Source of the DNA: Planctomycetota bacterium
GTDB taxonomy: Bacteria; Planctomycetota; UBA1135; UBA2386
Assembly (NCBI GenBank): GCA_947455805.1
Contig: CANGSN010000083.1
Coordinates: 1-9,582, forward strand
Direction of reading: 5' to 3'
Length of the DNA stretch: 9,582 nucleotides
The translations under genes and the position numbers were made by a program. The notes below the pieces were generated by a model. It saw nothing but the letters and a program-made list of their open reading frames with translations. It was not told the origin of the DNA and searched no databases. Every line of letters begins with the position of its first letter. The stretch's first letter is position 1. This document shows, piece by piece, positions 1-5,365 of this stretch.

Positions 1-1038
1 GACCTGCGCGCGCCAGCGCCGCTGCCGGGCCTCTACTGGGCGTGGACGATCCTCGGCTACTGCGCGATCGCCAGCGTGCTGCCGGTGTGGCTCCTGCTGC
101 AGCCGCGCGGCTACCTCGGCGGCTTCTTCCTCTACCTGACGCTCGGCGGCGGCCTGCTCGGCCTGTTCGTCGCCAACCCGGCGATCGACTGGCCGGCGTT
201 CAGCGGCTTCACCGCGACGGCGCCGGGGCAAGCCGGCCAGACGCTGCTGCCGTTCCTGTTCATCACCATCGCCTGCGGCGCCTGCAGCGGCTTCCACGGC
301 CTCGTCTGTTCGGGCACCACCAGCAAGCAGATCGACCGCGAGCCCGATGCGCACCTGGTCGGCTACGGCGGCATGCTGCTCGAAGGCGTGGTCGCGCTGC
401 TGGCGCTCGCCTGCGTCATGCAGCTCGCCCCCGGCAGCGAACTGGCGCGCGCCGGCGCCGACAAGATCTTCGGCGTCGGCATCGGCTCGTTCCTGCACCA
501 GCTCGGCGTGCCGCTGACGTTCGCGGTGACGTTCGGCATGCTGGCGTTCGCGACGTTCGTCTACGACACGCTCGACGTGGCGACGCGGCTGGCGCGCTAC
601 CTGTTCACCGAGTTCACCGGCTGGCGCACGCGCACCGGCGAAGTGGTCGGCACCGTCGTCTCGCTGGCGCTGCCGGCGATCCTGGTGGCGATGACGGTGA
701 ACGACGGCAAGGGCAACCCGATGCCGGCCTACAAGGTCGTCTGGCCGCTGTTCGGCTCGATCAACCAGCTGCTCGCCGGCCTGACGCTGGTCGGCCTGTC
801 GCTGTGGCTCGCGCGCAGCGGTGCCGGCACCTGGCTGCGCCTCGCGGTCGGTCTGCCGATGCTGTTCATGATGGGCATGACGACCAGTGCGCTGGTGCTG
901 CAGATCGTGAACGCGCCGAACGCGCTGCTCGCCGTCACCGCCGCCGTGCTGCTGGCGCTGGCGATCTGGGTCGCCACCGAAGCGGCGCTGGCGCTGTGGC
1001 GCGGGCGCGACAGGGCCGCAGCCGAGGCTGCTGGCTGA
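1..1038 (+). CDS. cstA: Carbon starvation protein CstA family transporter (C-terminal part, 5' end outside window)
   Basis: The frame is open from the first base and ends at TGA 1036-1038, giving 345 residues of a longer membrane protein. Family members usually have roughly 550-700 residues, so about half is missing to the left. Recognisable CstA blocks in order are SVLPVWLLLQPRGYL (residues 24-38 of the visible part), FITIACGACSGFHGLVCSGT (87-106), LVGYGGMLLEG (119-129), FATFVYDTLDVATRLARYL (183-201) and WPLFGSINQLLAGLTL (248-263). Around eight hydrophobic segments are visible, and the C-terminus is a short charged Arg/Ala tail. CstA proteins are inner-membrane transporters first linked to peptide uptake during carbon starvation; relatives such as BtsT carry pyruvate. 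The substrate here cannot be told from sequence. The gene is followed by about 100 bases and then a small toxin-antitoxin remnant, so it probably ends its own transcript. Confidence 0.93.
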   Translation, partial: DLRAPAPLPGLYWAWTILGYCAIASVLPVWLLLQPRGYLGGFFLYLTLGGGLLGLFVANPAIDWPAFSGFTATAPGQAGQTLLPFLFITIACGACSGFHGLVCSGTTSKQIDREPDAHLVGYGGMLLEGVVALLALACVMQLAPGSELARAGADKIFGVGIGSFLHQLGVPLTFAVTFGMLAFATFVYDTLDVATRLARYLFTEFTGWRTRTGEVVGTVVSLALPAILVAMTVNDGKGNPMPAYKVVWPLFGSINQLLAGLTLVGLSLWLARSGAGTWLRLAVGLPMLFMMGMTTSALVLQIVNAPNALLAVTAAVLLALAIWVATEAALALWRGRDRAAAEAAG

Positions 1039-1051
1039 GGCGAACAGGAGA

Positions 1052-1065
1052 AGCGCAGCGGCGCT
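1052..1065 (+). terminator. Weak hairpin downstream of cstA
   Basis: AGCGC (1052-1056) and GCGCT (1061-1065) form a five-pair stem with the four-base loop AGCG, 14 bases after the cstA stop codon. There is no T-run after it, so it would be at best a weak terminator or an RNA-end stabiliser. In DNA this GC-rich, short stems like this also arise by chance. Confidence 0.15.
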
Positions 1066-1107
1066 CGAGTCGAGGCTCGCCGGCAGGACGCTACCGCCGA
1101 TTGCGAA

Positions 1108-1141
1108 GCATGCAGGCGCCGACGAACATGTGTGCATGCAG
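1108..1141. promoter_or_regulatory. Cluster of short palindromes at the antitoxin start (possible operator)
   Basis: The octamer GCATGCAG occurs at 1108-1115 and again at 1134-1141, 26 bases apart. Each copy contains the palindrome GCATGC; the second lies inside the 8-base palindrome TGCATGCA (1133-1140), which overlaps the antitoxin ATG at 1136. A third palindrome, ACATGT, lies between them at 1126-1131. Ribbon-helix-helix antitoxins usually repress their own operon by binding short palindromic repeats near the start codon. Assigning these sites to the adjacent antitoxin is inference. Confidence 0.3.
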
Positions 1142-1381
1142 TACACGATCCGCAGCCTCCCCACCGACCTCGACCGCGCGATCCGCGAACGTGCCCGTTC
1201 GGAGAACAAGAGCACGAACGAAGTCGTGATCGATGCCCTGCAACGAGCCTTCGGACTGCGAGGCGACCGCCTCCCATCCCAGCGCGATCTCGGTGGCATC
1301 GCCGGCAGCTGGCTCGATTCCCCGGAGCTGGCCGCAGCACTCGACGAGCAGCGCCGCGTCGACCCAGAGATGTGGCAATGA
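1136..1381 (+). CDS. Ribbon-helix-helix (FitA/VapB-like) antitoxin
   Basis: This 81-residue protein has the layout of a ribbon-helix-helix antitoxin. A short strand (QYTIRSLP, residues 2-9) is followed by helix TDLDRAIRERARSEN (10-24) and helix KSTNEVVIDALQRAFG (25-40). The C-terminal arm DLGGIAGSWLDSPELAAALDEQ (51-72, then VDPEMW 75-80) resembles toxin-binding tails of antitoxins paired with PIN-domain VapC nucleases. The antitoxin would bind DNA through the N-terminal strand and block the toxin with the tail. ATG 1136 is preferred over the in-frame GTG at 1130 because homologous proteins begin MxYTIR; neither start has a clear Shine-Dalgarno sequence. Its stop overlaps the next ATG (ATGA, 1378-1381), as in toxin-antitoxin operons. 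The toxin frame is degraded, so this is probably an orphan antitoxin. The assignment rests on motif shape, not on a search. Confidence 0.75.
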   Translation: MQYTIRSLPTDLDRAIRERARSENKSTNEVVIDALQRAFGLRGDRLPSQRDLGGIAGSWLDSPELAAALDEQRRVDPEMWQ

Positions 1382-1533
1382 GGTTGGCGCTCGACACCGA
1401 GAGCTACGTTGATCCGACACCTACCCCAGCTCGATTGGATGCGGTGATCAGCGCACCGAAGCGATGGCACGTCCTTGCAGCGAGGAACGCCAACGCGACA
1501 AGAACCGAAGACTCGGCGACACTGCCGCGATGA
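1378..1533 (+). pseudogene. Remnant of a VapC-like PIN-domain toxin
   Basis: The frame starts at ATG 1378, overlapping the antitoxin stop, and reads MRLALDTESYVD. This strongly resembles the N-terminus of VapC toxins (MRxALDTNxYxDL), including the first catalytic Asp (residue 6 here). The usual Asn after LDT is Glu. After residue 12 the likeness ends: no second or third acidic PIN motif is visible, and the frame stops after 51 residues, whereas VapC proteins usually have about 130. Codon use changes at the same point. The first 10 codons all end in G or C, but 17 of the remaining 41 end in A or T (8 of codons 11-21), unlike neighbouring genes. A deletion or replacement of most of the toxin gene is the simplest reading. 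The stop TGA (1531-1533) overlaps the ATG of the next gene. A real short peptide cannot be excluded. Confidence 0.6.
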
Positions 1534-2741
1534 CCCGCCGCCGAACCACTGCGTCGCTCGCCACGGCGAGCCTGCTGCTCGCCGCCATGGCCGCGCAAAC
1601 GCCGACGCCAGCCGTCGCGCCATCGGCGACACCATCGCCCGCGGCGCCGCCGCGCCCCGGCTTCCACCGCGACGGCACCGTTCTCGACCCGAACTGGTTC
1701 CCGATCGGCGTCTGGCTGCAGCAACCGGCGAACGCCGCGAAGTACCGCGAGCTCGGCGTCACGCTCTACGTCGGCTTGTGGGAAGGCCCGACCAAGGCGC
1801 AGCTGCAGGACCTCGCCGCCGCGTCGATGCCGGTGATCTGCCACCACAACGAGGTCGGCGCCCAAGACCAGAGCGGCACCATCCTGGCGTGGATGCACAA
1901 CGACGAGCCGGACAACGCGCGCGGCCGGCGCTTCTTCGGCCAGCAGCCGCCGATCGCGCCCGCGCAGGTCGTCGCCGACTACGAGGCGCTGCGGCGGCTG
2001 GACCCGCGGCGCCCGGTGTTCCTGAACCTCGGCCAGGGAGCGGCGTGGGACGGCTGGCACGGCCGCGCCGGCCGCAACGGCCATCCGGAGGACTATCCCG
2101 AGTACCTGCGCGGCTGCGACATCGGCAGCTTCGACATCTATCCGGTGACGCATCCGCACCGCGACGTCCGCGGCAAGCTCGAGTTCGTCGCCCGCGGCGT
2201 GCAACGGCTGTGCTTCTGGACCGACGGCAAGAAACCGGTGTGGGCGTGCATCGAGACCGGCCACGTCGACGACGCCGAAGTGCGACCGACGCCGCAGCAG
2301 GTGCGCGACGAAGCATGGTTGGCGATCGCTGCCGGTGCGTCCGGACTGATCTGGTTCTGCCACGAGTTCCGGCCGCAGTTCGTCGAAGCCGGGCTGCTCG
2401 CGCACGCCGACGTGCAGGACGCCGTGCGCACGGTCGCCGCCGAGCTGCGGGCGCTGGCGCCGGTGCTGAACAGCCAGCGCTGCGACGACCAGGTCGAGGT
2501 GCTGGTCGACGGCAAGAGGAGCGAGCACGTCGCCGTGCGCGTGCACGAGCACGGCGGCGAATTGCACGTGTTCGTCGCGGCCCTCTCGCGCGAGCCGTTG
2601 TCGGCGACGGTGCAGGTGCGCGGCGTCGAACAGGGCAGCGTGCGCATCGCCGATGGTTCGCAAACGCCGATGCCGGGCGGCCGCTTCGTCGTGCCGTTGC
2701 CTGGATACGCCACGCGCCACTGCCGCGTCCGCGTTCGCTGA
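1530..2741 (+). CDS. Secreted TIM-barrel glycosidase-like protein, family unknown
   Basis: This 403-residue protein starts at ATG 1530 with a signal peptide: MTRRR, then hydrophobic ASLATASLLLAAMA, cleavage near AMAAQ. An upstream in-frame ATG at 1464 would add a charged stretch that spoils the signal. A Thr/Pro/Ala linker spans residues 24-43. The body (about 52-310) looks like a beta/alpha barrel with strand-end motifs typical of glycosidases: AWMHNDEPD (120-128, Glu126), PVFLNL (162-167), IGSFDIYPV (198-206), PVWACIETGH (236-245, Glu242) and GLIWFCHEF (272-280). Glu126 as acid/base and Glu242 as nucleophile would fit the strand-4/strand-7 pattern of clan GH-A retaining enzymes; that is inference. 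Residues 320-403 look like a C-terminal beta domain. I do not recognise a specific GH family or substrate. The protein probably acts in the periplasm or outside the cell. Confidence 0.75.
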   Translation: MTRRRTTASLATASLLLAAMAAQTPTPAVAPSATPSPAAPPRPGFHRDGTVLDPNWFPIGVWLQQPANAAKYRELGVTLYVGLWEGPTKAQLQDLAAASMPVICHHNEVGAQDQSGTILAWMHNDEPDNARGRRFFGQQPPIAPAQVVADYEALRRLDPRRPVFLNLGQGAAWDGWHGRAGRNGHPEDYPEYLRGCDIGSFDIYPVTHPHRDVRGKLEFVARGVQRLCFWTDGKKPVWACIETGHVDDAEVRPTPQQVRDEAWLAIAAGASGLIWFCHEFRPQFVEAGLLAHADVQDAVRTVAAELRALAPVLNSQRCDDQVEVLVDGKRSEHVAVRVHEHGGELHVFVAALSREPLSATVQVRGVEQGSVRIADGSQTPMPGGRFVVPLPGYATRHCRVRVR

Positions 2742-2769
2742 ACGCCGCGGGAACTACGCGCGTTCGGCG
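2736..2769. terminator. Hairpin spanning both stops of a convergent gene pair (candidate bidirectional terminator)
   Basis: CGCTGAACGC (2736-2745) can pair with GCGTTCGGCG (2760-2769) over ten positions with one T-G wobble. Inside it, GCG 2747-2749 can pair with CGC 2757-2759. The element covers the stop of the glycosidase-like gene (TGA 2739-2741) and the last codons of the antiporter gene, whose coding end is at 2754. Only 12 bases separate the two coding regions. There is no T-run on either strand, so function as an intrinsic terminator is uncertain. Confidence 0.35.
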
Positions 2770-4331
2770 TCGACCAGCGCGTGGTCGAGCTCGACCAGCA
2801 GCTTGTTGTAGGCCTCGTCGTCGATCGAGCCCGCGTCGCGCAAACGCAGCAGCGCCGTCTCCTGCGCCGCCGCCACCGCCGTGCGCACCTCGCGCGACAC
2901 CGAAAGGCGCTGCGACGCGCGCGCGCGTTCGGCCGCGTCGTCGGCCTGCAGCGACGCCAGTTCGTCGGCCATCGACTCGCGCAGGCGGTGCACGGCGACC
3001 GGGCAGCTGTGTTCGCTGCAGAACGCGTCCAGGCGGGCGATGCCGGCCTGCAGCAGCCGTTCGCGCGCGGCGCGCATCTCGGCGGCGGTGGTGCCGTCGT
3101 CGCGCAACCCGAGCCAGCGCACCAGCGGGAACAGCGTGCCACCCTGCACGAACAGCGTGGTCAGGATCACCGCCAGCGTGCAGGCGACGATCGCGTCGCG
3201 GCCGGGGAACGGGCTGCCGTCGTCGTCGAGCATCGGCAGCGCCAGCGCCGCCGCCAGCGACACCGCGCCACGCACGCCGCACCACGACACCAGCGTGACG
3301 CCCTGCGGCGACGGATAGCCGCCTTCGCGCGCACGCAGCTTCGGCGACAGCCACAGCGGCACGTAGGCGTTCGGCCAACACCACAGGATGCGCGTGCCGA
3401 TCGTCGCCACGCTGACCGCGAGGCCGGCCTGCCACAGGTGCGCGCCACCTTCCACCGCGCGCTGCAGCAGGCATGGCGACGCGAGGCCGATGTAGAGGAA
3501 GCACAGGCCGTTCAGCAGGAACGTCACCTGCGACCACGACGCGCGCAGCGCCATGCGCGTGGCCGGCGGGATCACGTGGATGCGCCACGCCCCGACCGCG
3601 CCGGCGACGACGACCGCGAGCACGCCGCTGACCCCGAGCACGGTGGCGACCGCGAACGCCAGGTACGGCGCCAGCAGCGACACGGTGAAGGCGACGTTCG
3701 GTTCGCGCACGAAGCGGTTGAGCCACGCGAACAGGCCGCCGAACGCGAGGCCGAGCACGCTGCCGACGCCGGCGACCCACGCGAACTGGCCGATCACGCT
3801 GCCCCACGAGAACGCGCCCTGCAGCACGACGACGACGGCGATCTGCACACCGACGAGGCCGGTGGCGTCGTTGACCAGGCTCTCGCCGCCGAGGATCGCG
3901 GTCATGCGCCGCGGCACCCGCAGCTTCTCGAGCACCGCCTGCGCGGCGACGGTGTCGGTCGGCGACACGATCGCACCGAGGAGGAAGCACGCGGCCCACG
4001 GCAGCTCCGGCAGGAACCAGTGCGCGACCAGGCCGACGACGAGGATCGTCAGCGCGACGAGGCCGACCGCCAGCATCAGGATCGGCCGCAGCCAACGGTG
4101 GAAGTCGCGCCACGACGTCTGCCACGCGTCGGCGTAGAGCAGCGGTGGCAGGAAGCCGAGCAGGATCAGGTTGGGCGACGGCGACAGCGCGCGCACCGAC
4201 GGCAGGAACGCGAGGCCGACGCCGGCCAGCGCCAGCGCGAGCGGCTGCGGCAGGCGCAGGCGCGGGGCGAGCAGGGTGACGACGGCGAGGGCGGCGAGGA
4301 CGGCGATCAGGGCCTGCAGCGATTCGAGCAC
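2754..4331 (-). CDS. Na+/H+ antiporter, CPA1 family
   Basis: This 525-residue membrane protein probably exchanges Na+ (or K+) for protons across the inner membrane. CPA1 motifs are present in order: FLPPLLYADAW (residues 60-70), GAIVSPTDTVAAQAVLEKL (119-137) with the Ser-Pro-Thr-Asp turn, GGESLVNDATGLV (148-160) with the transport-site pair Asn154-Asp155, and WCGVRGAVSLAAALALP (350-366) with the conserved Arg354. About twelve hydrophobic segments span residues 5-405. The last 115 residues are charged and helical, as in the bacterial YjcE-type branch, whose usual length is about 525-550. The frame stays open upstream to an ATG at 4448, but that extension is Arg/Pro-rich. GTG 4331 gives MLESLQALIAVLAAL, the normal family N-terminus, so it was chosen; no clear Shine-Dalgarno precedes it. 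The gene is divergent from the small protein at 4466 and leaves 134 bases between them. Confidence 0.92.
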   Translation of the reverse strand: MLESLQALIAVLAALAVVTLLAPRLRLPQPLALALAGVGLAFLPSVRALSPSPNLILLGFLPPLLYADAWQTSWRDFHRWLRPILMLAVGLVALTILVVGLVAHWFLPELPWAACFLLGAIVSPTDTVAAQAVLEKLRVPRRMTAILGGESLVNDATGLVGVQIAVVVVLQGAFSWGSVIGQFAWVAGVGSVLGLAFGGLFAWLNRFVREPNVAFTVSLLAPYLAFAVATVLGVSGVLAVVVAGAVGAWRIHVIPPATRMALRASWSQVTFLLNGLCFLYIGLASPCLLQRAVEGGAHLWQAGLAVSVATIGTRILWCWPNAYVPLWLSPKLRAREGGYPSPQGVTLVSWCGVRGAVSLAAALALPMLDDDGSPFPGRDAIVACTLAVILTTLFVQGGTLFPLVRWLGLRDDGTTAAEMRAARERLLQAGIARLDAFCSEHSCPVAVHRLRESMADELASLQADDAAERARASQRLSVSREVRTAVAAAQETALLRLRDAGSIDDEAYNKLLVELDHALVDAERA

Positions 4332-4465
4332 GGCGCGCAGTGGAGCGCGGGGAGCCCGGCGGCGCCAGCGCAGCGGCCGGCGGCAAGGACGCGTGCGCCA
4401 ACCTCCAGCCGCGAGCGTCGACGGCCGGGCTTGTCGTTCCACCACCACCGCGCCATCGTCTCGGC
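4332..4465. other. Divergent intergenic region, presumably with promoters for both sides
   Basis: This 134-base stretch lies between the antiporter start (minus) and the small-protein start (plus). It should hold promoters in both directions. I found only a poor sigma70-like match on the plus strand (TTGTCG 4431-4436, then CATCGT 4454-4459), too weak to call. No strong Shine-Dalgarno is seen on either side, and nothing else coding is evident. Confidence 0.35.
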
Positions 4466-4726
4466 ATGTTCCTCGACGACACCGCCCCGGAGGTGCGCGC
4501 GCGACAGTTCGATCGCCTGCGGCAGATGACCGAAGGCGAGCGCGTGGCGATGGCGATGGAACTGACCCGCGTCGCCACGCACCTGTCGCGGCAGGCCGTG
4601 CGCGAGACGATGCCGGGGGCGAGCGAACAGGATGTGCTGCTGCGTTGGATCGAACTGACCTACGGCCCGGAACTGGCGCGCGGCGTTGCCCCGTTCAAGG
4701 AACGACTCGGACGAGCGACTCCGTGA
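4466..4726 (+). CDS. Small helical protein, partner of the downstream nucleotidyltransferase
   Basis: This 86-residue protein is predicted by eye to be almost all helical. A first helix spans residues 8-21 (EVRARQFDRLRQ), then comes MTEGERVAMAMELTRVATHL (21-40), the stretch SRQAVRETMPGASEQDVLLR (41-60), and WIELTYGPELARGV (61-74). The MT-x-x-ER opening and the short turn MPGASEQD resemble small proteins encoded just before AbiEii-like nucleotidyltransferases in several phyla; that recollection was not checked by search. It has no signal peptide, membrane segment, Cys or evident catalytic motif. An upstream in-frame ATG at 4340 would add a low-complexity Pro/Ala stretch, so ATG 4466 is preferred. 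The stop overlaps the GTG start of the nucleotidyltransferase (GTGA, 4723-4726), so the two are probably translated together. It may be an antitoxin or binding partner; that is inference. Confidence 0.7.
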   Translation: MFLDDTAPEVRARQFDRLRQMTEGERVAMAMELTRVATHLSRQAVRETMPGASEQDVLLRWIELTYGPELARGVAPFKERLGRATP

Positions 4727-5289
4727 GCCTCGTCGCAGCACTCCAGCCGGTGGTCGAAGCCTTCGAGCGCCTTGGCGTTCCCTACCTGGTCGGCGGATCG
4801 GTCGCGAGTTCTGCCCACGGGTCGCCGCGCTCGACCAACGACGTCGACCTCGTGGCGGGCCTTCGAGCAGAACACGTCGAGCCACTGCGCGCGGCTCTGG
4901 GGGCCGACTACTACGCCCCCGCGGAGCTGCTGTTCGAAGCCATTCGCCGCCGGACGTGCGCCAACCTGCTGCACATCGCGACCGGCTTCAAGATCGACAT
5001 CTTCGTGCCCCCCGAAGGCGTCTACGAAACGACCTCGATGGCACGCGCCGTGCTCCGCGACCTGGCGCCGGATAGCCGCACGTTCCGGGTCTACGCCGCG
5101 GAGGACATCCTGCTGCGCAAGCTGCTCTGGTTCCGCGCCGGTGACGAAGTGTCGGATCGACACTGGAACGACATCCTCGGCATCCTCCGCCTGCGGCGAT
5201 CGACTCTCGACCACGCCTACCTCGACGAATGGGCCGCCCATCTAGCGGTCGCCGACCTGCTCGCGCGAGCGAGACGCGACGCCAGCTGA
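4723..5289 (+). CDS. MNT-fold nucleotidyltransferase-like protein (AbiEii-like)
   Basis: This 188-residue cytosolic protein has the nucleotidyltransferase signature YLVGGSVASSAHG (residues 21-33) followed by STNDVDLVAGL (37-47). The Gly-Gly-Ser motif and metal-binding Asp40 and Asp42 are intact. A third Asp is in FKIDIFV (Asp92), so catalysis looks possible. A helical region follows with AAEDILLRKLLWFR (125-138, Lys133), then DRHWNDILGILRL (145-157) and LDHAYLDEWAAHLAVADLL (162-180), as in AbiEii-like proteins. Such enzymes transfer nucleotides to RNA, protein or small molecules; some are toxins that modify tRNA. It is shorter than classical AbiEii (about 250-300). The start is GTG 4723, overlapping the stop of the small protein, with GGACGAG at 4709-4715 as a modest ribosome-binding site. 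The true substrate and the toxin role are not shown by the sequence. Confidence 0.85.
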   Translation: MSLVAALQPVVEAFERLGVPYLVGGSVASSAHGSPRSTNDVDLVAGLRAEHVEPLRAALGADYYAPAELLFEAIRRRTCANLLHIATGFKIDIFVPPEGVYETTSMARAVLRDLAPDSRTFRVYAAEDILLRKLLWFRAGDEVSDRHWNDILGILRLRRSTLDHAYLDEWAAHLAVADLLARARRDAS

Positions 5290-5330
5290 CCGCGGCGGCA
5301 GCGGACCACCGTCGACCGCGGCGACGCGGT

Positions 5331-5347
5331 GTGCCACAGTGCGGCAC
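5331..5347. repeat. Short inverted repeat upstream of the fucosidase gene
   Basis: GTGCC (5331-5335) and GGCAC (5343-5347) are complementary with a seven-base spacer, 18 bases before the fucosidase ATG. The same GGCAC/GTGCC words form a dyad just before the gene at 8730. With five-base arms in GC-rich DNA, chance is a fair explanation; a regulator site is possible. Confidence 0.2.
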
Positions 5348-5355
5348 CACCCAAC

Positions 5356-5359
5356 GGAG
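5356..5359 (+). promoter_or_regulatory. Shine-Dalgarno sequence of the fucosidase gene
   Basis: GGAG lies six bases before ATG 5366. It is the clearest ribosome-binding site in the window and fixes the start after the upstream in-frame GTG at 5339, which would give an N-terminus unlike a signal peptide. Confidence 0.6.
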
Positions 5360-5365
5360 CCTCGC

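Noticed and set aside
42..1229. Plus-strand frame overlapping cstA and the antitoxin
   Set aside because: It is Arg/Ala/Pro-rich and out of frame with the clear CstA blocks and the antitoxin.
4332..4448. Longer antiporter N-terminus from ATG 4448
   Set aside because: The 39 extra residues are Arg/Pro-rich and precede a typical family start at GTG 4331; they would also consume the divergent promoter region.
4431..4459. Possible promoter TTGTCG...CATCGT before the small protein
   Set aside because: Matches are only four and three of six, and the -10 would end seven bases before the ATG; too weak in GC-rich sequence.
2781..4529. Plus-strand open frame opposite the antiporter
   Set aside because: Its translation is mostly Arg, Gln, Asp, Ala and His without a fold-like pattern, and it is antisense to the antiporter.
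1759..4578. Very long minus-strand open frame (about 939 codons) across two genes
   Set aside because: The translation is a low-complexity run of Arg, Ala, Pro and Gly and overlaps the antiporter frame, which has clear CPA1 motifs. It is a product of few stop codons in GC-rich DNA.
5288..5323. Direct repeat GACCGCGGCG at 5288-5297 and 5314-5323
   Set aside because: Two ten-base GC-only copies between genes; nothing else supports an attachment site or mobile-element end.
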